This document shows, piece after piece, positions 52,236 to 60,541 of a stretch of DNA of 64,000 bases. Both the position numbers and the translations under genes were made by a program. Location of the stretch: contig CAKORJ010000001.1 in NCBI GenBank assembly GCA_934101575.1, positions 124,001 through 188,000 on the forward strand, given 5' to 3'. Positions within the stretch are counted from its first letter, which is position 1; the number at the start of each line of letters is the position of its first letter. The stretch comes from an uncultured Bacilli bacterium (lineage in GTDB: Bacteria; Bacillota_I; Bacilli_A; RF39; UBA660). The notes beneath the pieces are model-generated. The model did no database searches. It saw only the letters and a program-made list of their open reading frames with translations, and had not been told where the DNA came from.

Positions 52236-53481
52236 TTTTGTTTCTTTTTATTGCTAGGACTATTGTTGATATTCCAAATCCTAAAGTTGTTCCTGATAGG
52301 ATATAGATTAGTACTTTTGTGCTTTGAATTTTTTCTTTATAATAATCTTCTATGTCTGTATTATATTTTTGAATTGTTTCTTCTTTTTTGTTGTATGAAT
52401 ACCAACCTTTTTCTCCAGTTTTTAGATTCATGCCGTACATTATACAGAAGTCTGATGAACTGTTTATTTTATAACATTCTATATCTATATTATTTATTGT
52501 TTCTGTGTATTCTTGATAACCAGTTAGTTTTTCATTAGTTTTTAAAGGTAGAAACGATAGTTCTTTTAATTTTATTTCATTGTATGGATAATATGTTCCA
52601 TCATCGTATATAAATAGCGAGATATTTCCGTTTTCATCTTTAAGTCCTACTAGGGTATATTTTGTTATATCACTGTATGCGGCTTTTATTTTTTGTCCAT
52701 CAATTGTTATTTCTGTTTTTTTATAGTCTTCAGGGATATCTATATTTTCTATATTTTTTACTAGAGTATATTCTTTACCATTATATTTTACTTTTATTGG
52801 TTTTGGGTCATTTACTGTTACTAAGATGTTATATGTTAATGAGTCTCCTTTTTGATTTGTTACTGTTATTTCTATTTTATTTTCTCCATCTGAGACTGCT
52901 TTTTTGCCTGCGCCTTTTACAGTGGCATTTTTGTTTTCTGGTGTTGCTTTTATATCTATTGCATTTATATCTTTTTCTATATTTAATGTGTAATCTGTGT
53001 TGTCTTTTGTGAATTTTGGTAATATATCATATCCATCTATTTCTAATGATGATAGATAGTTACTTGTGTTTTCTTTGGATGATGTGTTTGTTATTTTGAC
53101 TGTTACAGGGTTTACGTTTACTGATAGATTATCTTCTTTTCCATAGCTAGTTACGGCATAGGACTTTACTGATATTTTTGTGCTTCCTGTGTTTGTGGTT
53201 TTAAACTTAAATGTTTTGCTTGCTTTTTTTGTTTCTCCGTTATCTGTTCTATTTACGTTATAGGAATCACCGCTTATTAGTTTTAATTTTGAATGATCAT
53301 AATCTAATGTGTATTCATAGTATCCTATTGCTTCTTTGCTTGTTACTTTTACATTTACTGTTAAGTTATCACCTTTGCTTATGGTTTTTGTATTTGTTGT
53401 TATATCAATGTTTGCGTTTGCTGCATTAACAGATAGGGGGAGCATTAGTAATGCTCCTAGTAAAAATAAATATTTTTTCAT
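52228..53481 (-). CDS. secreted cohesin-like and cadherin-like beta-sandwich protein
   Basis: The 417-aa protein has a signal peptide (LGALLMLPLSVNA, to about residue 21), a cohesin-type domain (about 24-135; SKGDNLTVNVKVTSKEAIGYYEYTLDYDHSKLKL), a cadherin-like beta-sandwich (about 142-225; LSSLEIDGYDILPKFTKDNTDYTL), an unassigned part, and a C-terminal membrane helix (about 390-412) with KRNKRK. Such proteins display beta modules at the wall. ATG 53481 follows GGAGG; an upstream ATG (53493) overlaps the site. It follows the glucosaminidase gene on the same strand. Confidence 0.78.
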   Translation of the reverse strand: MKKYLFLLGALLMLPLSVNAANANIDITTNTKTISKGDNLTVNVKVTSKEAIGYYEYTLDYDHSKLKLISGDSYNVNRTDNGETKKASKTFKFKTTNTGSTKISVKSYAVTSYGKEDNLSVNVNPVTVKITNTSSKENTSNYLSSLEIDGYDILPKFTKDNTDYTLNIEKDINAIDIKATPENKNATVKGAGKKAVSDGENKIEITVTNQKGDSLTYNILVTVNDPKPIKVKYNGKEYTLVKNIENIDIPEDYKKTEITIDGQKIKAAYSDITKYTLVGLKDENGNISLFIYDDGTYYPYNEIKLKELSFLPLKTNEKLTGYQEYTETINNIDIECYKINSSSDFCIMYGMNLKTGEKGWYSYNKKEETIQKYNTDIEDYYKEKIQSTKVLIYILSGTTLGFGISTIVLAIKRNKRK

Positions 53482-53531
53482 AGTTTCCTCCATATTTTTA
53501 TTATATTATTTTATATGTTTAATATTTTTTA

Positions 53532-56126
53532 TTAGAATTGTGGATGTGTTGTATGATTTGTAGGCATGTTTGTGTATACTGGTATTTTAAATACATATCC
53601 TTTATTTATTATTTTTAAGTTGCTATATGATTCATATGTTGATAGGCTTTCTCCGGCTGGTGCTAATATGTTTGTCATATATTGATGAGTATATTTTGAA
53701 TAGTACGCATTTGGACTTGTATTAAATTTTTGATAATACATTGTGTCTTGTCCTTTTGTTATATAACCATTTGCTATGAAACTTGCTCCATATACTATTG
53801 CTTTTTCTCTTGTGTCCCATGGTGTTCCTTCATTTGTATCAACGCATCCGGCTGCAGCTTGTAATCCTCTTAGTACAGGGTTACTTCCGTATGCTCCAAT
53901 GTTGTAATAGTTATATATATTTTTTAGTGATCTTGTTAGTTTTATTTTATACCAGCCATCGTTACATCCTGTTCCTTTATATTTTGATGTAGATGATAGG
54001 GTAAATGTTTCGCCGCTTCTTCCTAGTGTTTGTACTGAATAATTTGTTCCAGCACCTGTTCTTAGATTTACTGAGTCTGTTAATTTTCCTGCAGTTTTTG
54101 ATGACAATTTTGTGTAAGTGCTACAAACATAGCTTGTAACTGTACATGTACTTGTTGATTTTCCTGAGACTGAATCATAAGATGGATTTGTTCCTCCTTC
54201 TTGTTTAACTCTACTTGCTAAGTGTACTGGGCTGACTTTATATTTTTTGGCAGCATTTATGAAGTAGTTTGCATATGTGTCTGTATCTAGATATGTTCCT
54301 GAAACTATGCTACGGACTGCAGATTTTGTGTGATAGTTACTATCGTAACTTAGTGTTTCAAATGCGAAAATGTTTTGTTCGTTTAGATAGTTTCTAGGAT
54401 CTAGCATGTATGCAACGTATCCATCCGAAGCTGTTCTCCAGTTTGGTTTTTCTCTTATAGTTGTTGATGCTAGATATGGACTTTCTGATAGCTGAGTATA
54501 ATTTTTTTCTGATTCGCCATTTATTGCTGTTAGGAAGGCTATTCCTGTTTTTTCTGGTTTGAATACCCAGTTTGGATATTTGTTGTGTAAGTATGTTAGG
54601 TAAGGGCAGTAACTTTGTGGGAATCCTTGTTTTATTAGTGTATTACAATAAGCACTGTTTGAATTTGTTATATCGCTATATTTATCTACTAAACTTTTAC
54701 ATATATATCCTGTTCTGTTGTTATAATATGAAACTTTATACCAACCACTGTTACAACCAGATGATGCTTTGGCTGTTCCTAATACTTTGAATTCTGTTCC
54801 TAGATATACTGTGTTTTTAAGAGCGCTGCTAGTGCTTGCAGATGATCTTACATTTCCGTAATTTTCTTTTAATCTGTATTCCCATTTATTTGTTGTGTAA
54901 TAATAACCAGATGATGTTTTTATTTTTGTTATATTTCCTGTTGTGGTACTTGTTGTTGTGTTTGTAGGAGCTGGTGTTCCTATTCCAATTTCTGTATTTT
55001 TACTACAAATATAGGCTGTTTGTTTATTTATGCTTATTTTGTACCAACCAGAACCACATCCTGCACCTTTATATTTGGTAGTTGATTGAAGTATTGCTAC
55101 TTGTCCTTTGTTTATTGTTTTTACTGTTGTAGAATTGGCATCTGCACTTTTTCTTGCTCCGGCCGTTACTGTCATTACTGTTGTGTTTGATGTGTTTGTT
55201 AGCATTGTGCTACATACATATCCACTAGTTCCACTTATTTTGATTTTATACCAACCAGAACCACATCCTGCACCTTTATATTTGGTAGTTGTTTGTAACA
55301 TTACTGGTGTGTTATATTTTAGTTTTGCCACTATTTTCGCACTAGATTTTGCACTTTTTCTAACTCCGACTCCTGATGTGTGGTTTACAAGATATACATT
55401 TTTGTTTGTTGATTGTTGTACTGAAATACTACAGATATATGCTGATGAATTTCTATATGAAATTTTGTACCAACCAGAACTACATCCTGATCCTTTATAT
55501 TTTGTTGTGCTATTTAGTGTTAAACCATATCCATAATTTAATTTTGTTATCTTTTTACTTTTGCTTGATGCTGATTTATATATTTTGGCACCGTTTACAT
55601 TTGTTACTATTGCATCGCTACTTGAATTATATGTATCCATATAATTGCTACATACATACTTTTGAGATGAGTTGTAATTTACTTTATACCATCCTTTGGA
55701 ACAACCGTTTCCTTTGTATTTAGTTGATGATACTAACGTTAGTTGTTTGTTGTTTCCTACGGTTTTATATGTTGCATATCCTGAACTAGCACCATTTTTT
55801 ATTGCTAAGCTTTTAGCATTTGTCTGGGCTGTTATTGTGCTTGTTGTGACATATGAACTACAAACATATCTTGAATAGCCCCAATAATTTATTCTGTACC
55901 AGCCGCTACTACAACCAGAAGTGCTTTTTATTTTGTTTGTATTATTCATTATAAATGTGTCATTGTATGATAATGAACCACTATTTGAATAATTATTTCC
56001 TGGTCCTGTTTTTAATGTTATTTTTTGATCATAAGTATTCCTTCCAATGTATAGGGCATTTACATTTCCTATGTATATAAATGAGCATATTAGAAGTATT
56101 CCTATAAAAATAAGTTGTTTTTTCAT
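53532..56126 (-). CDS. secreted SH3b-repeat N-acetylglucosaminidase
   Basis: The 864-aa protein has a signal peptide and six N-terminal SH3b-like repeats, each ending in a GC..GWYKI unit (about residues 25-475), that bind wall. The catalytic part (about 490-864) shows FLTAINGESEKNYT, YMLDPRNYLNEQNIFAFETLSYD and ASRVKQEGGTNPS, as in LytG/AtlA-type endo-beta-N-acetylglucosaminidases; the Glu of QEGG is the likely catalytic acid. A seventh SH3b unit is inserted in the catalytic region before YNYYNIGAYG. Hydrolysis of peptidoglycan glycan strands in wall turnover is the expected role. Confidence 0.82.
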   Translation of the reverse strand: MKKQLIFIGILLICSFIYIGNVNALYIGRNTYDQKITLKTGPGNNYSNSGSLSYNDTFIMNNTNKIKSTSGCSSGWYRINYWGYSRYVCSSYVTTSTITAQTNAKSLAIKNGASSGYATYKTVGNNKQLTLVSSTKYKGNGCSKGWYKVNYNSSQKYVCSNYMDTYNSSSDAIVTNVNGAKIYKSASSKSKKITKLNYGYGLTLNSTTKYKGSGCSSGWYKISYRNSSAYICSISVQQSTNKNVYLVNHTSGVGVRKSAKSSAKIVAKLKYNTPVMLQTTTKYKGAGCGSGWYKIKISGTSGYVCSTMLTNTSNTTVMTVTAGARKSADANSTTVKTINKGQVAILQSTTKYKGAGCGSGWYKISINKQTAYICSKNTEIGIGTPAPTNTTTSTTTGNITKIKTSSGYYYTTNKWEYRLKENYGNVRSSASTSSALKNTVYLGTEFKVLGTAKASSGCNSGWYKVSYYNNRTGYICKSLVDKYSDITNSNSAYCNTLIKQGFPQSYCPYLTYLHNKYPNWVFKPEKTGIAFLTAINGESEKNYTQLSESPYLASTTIREKPNWRTASDGYVAYMLDPRNYLNEQNIFAFETLSYDSNYHTKSAVRSIVSGTYLDTDTYANYFINAAKKYKVSPVHLASRVKQEGGTNPSYDSVSGKSTSTCTVTSYVCSTYTKLSSKTAGKLTDSVNLRTGAGTNYSVQTLGRSGETFTLSSTSKYKGTGCNDGWYKIKLTRSLKNIYNYYNIGAYGSNPVLRGLQAAAGCVDTNEGTPWDTREKAIVYGASFIANGYITKGQDTMYYQKFNTSPNAYYSKYTHQYMTNILAPAGESLSTYESYSNLKIINKGYVFKIPVYTNMPTNHTTHPQF
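55042..55291. repeat. direct repeat within the SH3b coding region
   Basis: The stretch 55042-55084 is repeated at 55249-55291 without mismatches, a spacing of 207 nt that equals one SH3b repeat. It reflects recent duplication or homogenisation of adjacent repeats. Confidence 0.8.
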
Positions 56127-56251
56127 TTTTTTTCACTACCTTTCATTTATCCTTCTATATATATTATATCAGTTATATTTAATTTAACCTAATGTATATG
56201 GAAAAATTTCACTTTCTTTACACATATATTTAATCTTTTATGTTCTTTAAT

Positions 56252-56280
56252 TTGCTTTTTTTGTAATTTTGTAGTATAAT
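56252..56280 (+). promoter_or_regulatory. promoter of the cation efflux gene with about 100-nt leader
   Basis: TTGCTT (56252-56257) and TATAAT (56275-56280) with a 17-nt spacer. The leader up to 56387 contains CTCC/GGAG and TTGTATTAATACAA hairpins. The rest of the 261-nt gap (56127-56251) holds no gene. Confidence 0.55.
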
Positions 56281-56387
56281 TAGCTCCGTTGGGAGTTGTT
56301 AACATGTAACTATTTCTATGTATTTGTATTAATACAAGAAGTTTATAAAGAATTATTTATGTATATTAAAATGAGAGGAGTGAAATT

Positions 56388-57416
56388 TTGAATCCTAATT
56401 TAAAAATTGAAAAGAGGATTCTTAATATTTCTTTTGTCGGTAGTGTAATTTTTTTAATTGCTGAGGTTGTTATGGCCTTAGTTACTGGTTCTAATGCAGT
56501 ATTTATGGACTGTGTGTTTGATATTGCGGATCTTATCATGATTGGGCCTTTTATGCTTCTTATACCACTTTTATATAAGAATGAAACTGAAAAGAGACCA
56601 TATGGTTTTTCACAAGTTGAGTCTTTGTTTGTTCTTATAAAGGCTAGTGTACTTATTGCAGCGACTGTTTTTTTAGGTGTTGATAGTATTAAACTTATTG
56701 TTTCTGGCGGAAATGAAGTTGATGCTGGTATAGTTGCAGTATTTGAACTTTTGGTTTCTTTAGTATGTGTTATTATGTATTTATGTCTTAATAGACTTAA
56801 TAAGAAATATACTTCTCCGTCTGTTCAAACTGAGGTTTATATATGGAAACTTGACTCTCTTAGTACTTTAGGAGTAGGTCTTGCTTTTATACTTAAGTGT
56901 GTTCTTGATAATATTGGACTTTCTAGTATAGGTAATTATATAGATCCAGTTATTGCTTTAGTACTTGCTATATTTTTACTTAAGGAACCTGTTTCTTTAT
57001 TTTGGCAATCAATTAAGAATTTAGTTCTATTTGCACCAAATGAAGAAACTACTAGTAACATACGTGCGATTTGTTCTAAAGTTTTAGAAAAATATGATTG
57101 TTATATTAACTTTTTAGATATTGTAAAAACAGGTAGGAAGTATTGGATAGTTGTATATTTTGTTGTAGATAAAGATTTAATTAGTATTGATAAGCTTAGA
57201 AAAATAAATTCTTTGATAAGTAAAGAGCTTGATAAGGAATTTGATAGTGTTAGTATTGAACTTATTCCTGAAATTGAGAAGGTTAAGTTTGAAGATGTTA
57301 AGAGAAAAAGTATTGCTAGAAGACCGGATAAGATTAATTATATTGAAAATAAAACTACTGTAAAAGAAAATAAGAGTAATAAAAAGAATAATAATAAAAA
57401 ATTTAAAAGGGCATAG
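56388..57416 (+). CDS. cation diffusion facilitator family transporter
   Basis: The 342-aa protein exports divalent metal using the proton gradient. It has six membrane helices, the metal-binding pattern FMDCVFDIAD in helix 2 (usual HD/DxxxD site), LDSLSTLG in helix 5, and a C-terminal cytoplasmic domain (about 210-300) with a lysine/asparagine-rich tail. The metal is unknown. The start is TTG 56388, 6 nt after GAGAGGAGTG; an out-of-frame ATG mini-frame (MRGVKF) ends in the TTGA overlap. Confidence 0.85.
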   Translation: MNPNLKIEKRILNISFVGSVIFLIAEVVMALVTGSNAVFMDCVFDIADLIMIGPFMLLIPLLYKNETEKRPYGFSQVESLFVLIKASVLIAATVFLGVDSIKLIVSGGNEVDAGIVAVFELLVSLVCVIMYLCLNRLNKKYTSPSVQTEVYIWKLDSLSTLGVGLAFILKCVLDNIGLSSIGNYIDPVIALVLAIFLLKEPVSLFWQSIKNLVLFAPNEETTSNIRAICSKVLEKYDCYINFLDIVKTGRKYWIVVYFVVDKDLISIDKLRKINSLISKELDKEFDSVSIELIPEIEKVKFEDVKRKSIARRPDKINYIENKTTVKENKSNKKNNNKKFKRA

Positions 57417-57428
57417 GCTCTTTTTTAT
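57405..57428 (+). terminator. terminator at the end of the CDF gene
   Basis: AAAAGGG (57405-57411) pairs with CTCTTTT (57418-57424) with one G-U pair and continues into T6. It includes the stop codon in the loop. Confidence 0.6.
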
Positions 57429-57487
57429 TTGATAAAATATTTATTTTATGATATTATTTTGTAAACGTTAGGAAATGAGGAATGTTT

Positions 57488-58048
57488 ATGAAAAAAAGAA
57501 ATATTATATCACTTAGTGGCGATCTTGCTTCCGGAAAGGGTTCTGTTTCTGAGGTTCTTATGGATAAATTGTCTTATGGTATTTATAGGAATGGAGAGTA
57601 TTTTAGAAAACTTGCTAAAGAAGCTAATATGTCACTTGCTGAGTTTGGCAAGTATGTTGAGGAACATCCAGAGATAGACATAGAGATTGAAAATAGTGCT
57701 AAGGAATATGCTAAACATAATGATAAATTTATAATTGATGCTAGACTTGGATGGTATGCTGTTCCAGAGTCGTTTAAGGTATATTTAAGAGTTGATATAG
57801 ATGAGGCTGCAAGAAGAGCATTTAAAGATGATAAGAGAAAAGATTTAGAGGAGTACACTGATATTGAAACTCATAAGAAGGCATTAATTGAAAGATTTAA
57901 GTGTGAGAATGAAAGATATTTTAAACTTTATGGTGTTAAGAAGGATGATTATAGTAATTATGATTTAATTGTTGATACTACTAATTTAACTCCGAAAGAA
58001 ATTGCGGATATAATTATAAGAGAGTATGATAAGTGGAAAAAATCATAA
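57488..58048 (+). CDS. cytidylate kinase-like P-loop nucleotide kinase
   Basis: The 186-aa protein has a P-loop GDLASGKGS near the N-terminus, an NMP-binding-like helical part, IIDARLGWYAVP, a lid-like basic region (RRAFKDDKRKD) and DLIVDTTNLTPKEI at the end, as in the cytidylate-kinase-2 family. The phosphate acceptor is not shown by sequence; CMP/dCMP is the likeliest. ATG 57488 is 7 nt after GAGG; ATG 57482 is too close. Confidence 0.72.
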   Translation: MKKRNIISLSGDLASGKGSVSEVLMDKLSYGIYRNGEYFRKLAKEANMSLAEFGKYVEEHPEIDIEIENSAKEYAKHNDKFIIDARLGWYAVPESFKVYLRVDIDEAARRAFKDDKRKDLEEYTDIETHKKALIERFKCENERYFKLYGVKKDDYSNYDLIVDTTNLTPKEIADIIIREYDKWKKS

Positions 58049-58135
58049 TTGCAACTGAATTTATACAAAAAGAAACCAAAAATTGGTAGTGCTACTAACT
58101 TTATTTGTACTAGAATATTGGTGGAGGTTGAAAAA

Positions 58136-59479
58136 ATGAAATTTAGTGATAAGCTTAAAAAACTTAGAAAAGATAATAATTTATCTCAAGAAAGATTAGC
58201 AGATTTACTTGAAGTATCAAGACAAGCTGTGTCAAAATGGGAGTCAGGGTCATCGTATCCTGATATGGAAAAAATGAAGAAGATGTGTAAGGTTTTAAAT
58301 TGTACTTTAGAAGATTTGCTGGATGATGGGTGTATTGGTAAGAGTGAGAATAATAAAATTAATTTAGTTAATTCTTTTAATGATTTTTTAAAGATAGTTA
58401 CTAATACTTATAATATGTTTTGTGCTATGAGGTTTAAAGAAAAGATAAAGTGTATACTTGAAATGTTGCTTATAGCTTTTATACTTTGGATTATGTCTGA
58501 GGTGGTTTTTGCTATATTTAATATTTTTATATTTAATCTTTTTCTTAATATTCCTAAGATTGGTTCATTTATTGATGTATTTTTTGAAAATGTGCTTGTT
58601 ATAGTTTTAGTAATAATTGATGTGATTGTATTTATTCATTTATTTAAGATAAGATATTTGGAATATTATGTGACTGTGGAAGATCAAAGTGTTGTAACTA
58701 AAACTTTAGAGGACCCTATTAATGAGGTTAAATCTTCTAAAGAACGTGTAATAATAAGAGATCCAAAACATTCAAGTTCTACTTTTTTAAATGTTTTAGC
58801 TACTATAGTGATAGCAATAATCAAATTTATGGCATTTTTTCTTATTATTCCTTTTGGTTTTTTGTTTATATTATTTACTGTAGTAATTTTTCTTTTATTT
58901 TGTTATTTGAAATATGGTGTTATATTTTTGACTGCTATAATAGGTGTATTAGGTTTACTTGGAATAGCGTATATCTTTATTAAATTACTTTATAATTTTA
59001 TATTTTCTAGAAAACAAAACTTTAAAAGGATATTTATTCTATTTATATCATCACTTATTTTATTAGGAGCTGGTATTGGTTTGACTCTTGGAATATATAT
59101 GACTTTTGATGAGGTTAATAATTTAACTAAAGAATTTCAAAGGAATCAGATTGTGCATATTGAAATGACTAAAGATACAGTTTTAAATTCTAATAATATA
59201 GTTTATAATATAGATGATTCAGTGAAGGATATACGTTTAGAAAGTAAATACATTAAATATAGTACATCTAATCCTGAGGGACAAGTATGGTATATACATA
59301 GTTATCAAGATACTGATAGATTGTTAAAGCTTTTGGCTTATGATGTTAAAAATAAAAATAAGAGAGATTATAATAAGCTTTTTGAATCTAAAATAAATGT
59401 AACTGTTTCAAAGAAGAATTATGATATATTAAAGGATAATTATTCAAACTATTTAAGTAATAATGTAGTAGAGGAGTAG
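58136..59479 (+). CDS. XRE-family HTH protein with large membrane domain
   Basis: The 447-aa protein starts with a HTH_3 domain (LRKDNNLSQERLADLLEVSRQAVSKWESGSSYPD, residues about 8-43), then a linker, at least six membrane helices (residues about 108-330), and an external or cytoplasmic C-terminal domain of about 115 residues. Layout suggests a membrane-bound DNA-binding regulator. Target sites are unknown. GGTGGAGG precedes ATG 58136; a longer in-frame start at 58049 is rejected. A PIG-L gene follows at 5 nt. Confidence 0.75.
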   Translation: MKFSDKLKKLRKDNNLSQERLADLLEVSRQAVSKWESGSSYPDMEKMKKMCKVLNCTLEDLLDDGCIGKSENNKINLVNSFNDFLKIVTNTYNMFCAMRFKEKIKCILEMLLIAFILWIMSEVVFAIFNIFIFNLFLNIPKIGSFIDVFFENVLVIVLVIIDVIVFIHLFKIRYLEYYVTVEDQSVVTKTLEDPINEVKSSKERVIIRDPKHSSSTFLNVLATIVIAIIKFMAFFLIIPFGFLFILFTVVIFLLFCYLKYGVIFLTAIIGVLGLLGIAYIFIKLLYNFIFSRKQNFKRIFILFISSLILLGAGIGLTLGIYMTFDEVNNLTKEFQRNQIVHIEMTKDTVLNSNNIVYNIDDSVKDIRLESKYIKYSTSNPEGQVWYIHSYQDTDRLLKLLAYDVKNKNKRDYNKLFESKINVTVSKKNYDILKDNYSNYLSNNVVEE

Positions 59480-59484
59480 GCATA

Positions 59485-60171
59485 ATGGACAAAGCAAAGA
59501 TAATATTGATAGTTTTTTCGGTGATAGTAATTGTAATTTTTGTTATTTTTCTATTAGGTGGAAATTTACATAATAATAAAAAGATGCTTAGTATGATTAA
59601 TCCTAATGATTATAAGGACTATGATAATTTAATGATAGTGGCTCATCCAGATGATGAGACATTATGGGGTTTTGGTGATCTGGATAAAAAAAAGTTTTTA
59701 GTGGTATGTGTTACTTGTGGAAGAAATAGAGTTAGGGAAAGAGAAATAGAGACTGCTATGAAGATGACTGATGATAAATTAATTTCTTTGGGTTATACTG
59801 ATAAGTTTTTAAAGAGAAGAAGTCACTGGAAGTTTAGTTATAATAATATAGAGTATGATCTTAATACAATAATAAAAATGAAGAAATGGAATACGATTGT
59901 GACTCATAATAAAGATGGGGAATATGGGCATATGCATCATAAAATGGTTCATGATATGGTTAGTAATATTCACCCTCAAAATTTGAGTTATTTTGGGAAA
60001 TATTATACTAAGAGTAAAATTAGGCTTTTAGATAAACAAATTCTAGACAAATATAGACTTGATGATAAGACTTTAAAGTATAAAAATAAGGTTTTGGATA
60101 GGTATAAATCTCAGAGAAGAGTACGTGGTATGTTTAGTCATATGGTTCCTTATGAAAATATTGATATTTAG
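59485..60171 (+). CDS. PIG-L family deacetylase, membrane-anchored
   Basis: PIG-L enzymes remove N-acetyl groups from GlcNAc-containing molecules using zinc. The 228-aa protein has a membrane helix (about 5-25), then VAHPDDETLWGF, the metal motif, and MHHKMVHD further on (the third ligand region). Substrate is unknown (wall glycan or a lipid-linked sugar). It starts 5 nt after the XRE-membrane gene and is probably in its operon. Confidence 0.85.
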   Translation: MDKAKIILIVFSVIVIVIFVIFLLGGNLHNNKKMLSMINPNDYKDYDNLMIVAHPDDETLWGFGDLDKKKFLVVCVTCGRNRVREREIETAMKMTDDKLISLGYTDKFLKRRSHWKFSYNNIEYDLNTIIKMKKWNTIVTHNKDGEYGHMHHKMVHDMVSNIHPQNLSYFGKYYTKSKIRLLDKQILDKYRLDDKTLKYKNKVLDRYKSQRRVRGMFSHMVPYENIDI

Positions 60172-60188
60172 TTGTTTTTAGAAAATAA

Positions 60189-60222
60189 AAATACATGAGT
60201 TTTGTTATGTTCATGTATTTTT
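60189..60222 (+). terminator. intrinsic terminator after the PIG-L gene
   Basis: AAATACATGA (60189-60198) pairs with TCATGTATTT (60211-60220), followed by T. Confidence 0.7.
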
Positions 60223-60265
60223 TAATTATTGTACATATATATTTAACTTAGATTTTATAAAAAAA

Positions 60266-60281
60266 AGCCTATGTTCAGACT
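60266..60281 (-). terminator. putative terminator downstream of tRNA-Cys (minus strand)
   Basis: On the minus strand AGTCT and AGGCT pair (5 bp) around GAACAT, followed by T7. Confidence 0.5.
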
Positions 60282-60296
60282 TTTTACGTACATATT

Positions 60297-60371
60297 TGGA
60301 GGGCCTGGCCGGATTTGAACCGGCGAATCAAGGTTTTGCAGACCCATGCCTTACCACTTGGCTACAGACCC
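60297..60371 (-). tRNA. tRNA-Cys (GCA)
   Basis: The minus strand folds as a cloverleaf: acceptor GGGTCTG with CAGGCCC, D-arm TAGCCAAGTGGTAAGGCA, anticodon loop CTGCAAA with GCA (60337-60339), T-arm GCCGGTTCGAATCCGGC, discriminator U and encoded CCA (60297-60299). One T-T mismatch lies at the top of the anticodon stem. The GCA anticodon reads Cys codons. It stands alone between PIG-L and ppaC. Confidence 0.95.
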
Positions 60372-60383
60372 ATCACATGTTTA

Positions 60384-60412
60384 ATTCTACAGTAGTTTTT
60401 TTGATATGTCAA
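60384..60412 (-). promoter_or_regulatory. consensus promoter of tRNA-Cys
   Basis: On the minus strand TTGACA (60407-60412) and TAGAAT (60384-60389) are 17 nt apart and 12 nt from the tRNA 5' end. Confidence 0.75.
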
Positions 60413-60486
60413 TCTATTTAATTATATATATTGTTAAAAAAAGTATACTAAATTATGTAAAATATTTGATAAATATAGCTTTTTTC

Positions 60487-60514
60487 TTGAAATATATATA
60501 GTTTGTGATAAAAT
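60487..60514 (+). promoter_or_regulatory. putative ppaC promoter
   Basis: TTGAAA (60487-60492) and TAAAAT (60509-60514), spacer 16 nt, lie 28 nt before ATG 60542. Confidence 0.55.
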
Positions 60515-60541
60515 TATATTGGTGTTAAAAGGAGTGAAATA

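Noticed and set aside
55108..55536. 142-codon plus-strand frame inside the SH3b gene
   Set aside because: It is antisense to repetitive SH3b coding sequence with repeat-like periodicity and has no ribosome site.
53532..56126. CRISPR-like regular repeats
   Set aside because: The periodicity of about 207 nt is the SH3b protein repeat and not short direct repeats with unique spacers.
56281..56387. yybP-ykoY or NiCo riboswitch before the cation efflux gene
   Set aside because: The conserved loop motifs of these riboswitches are not visible; only generic hairpins were found.
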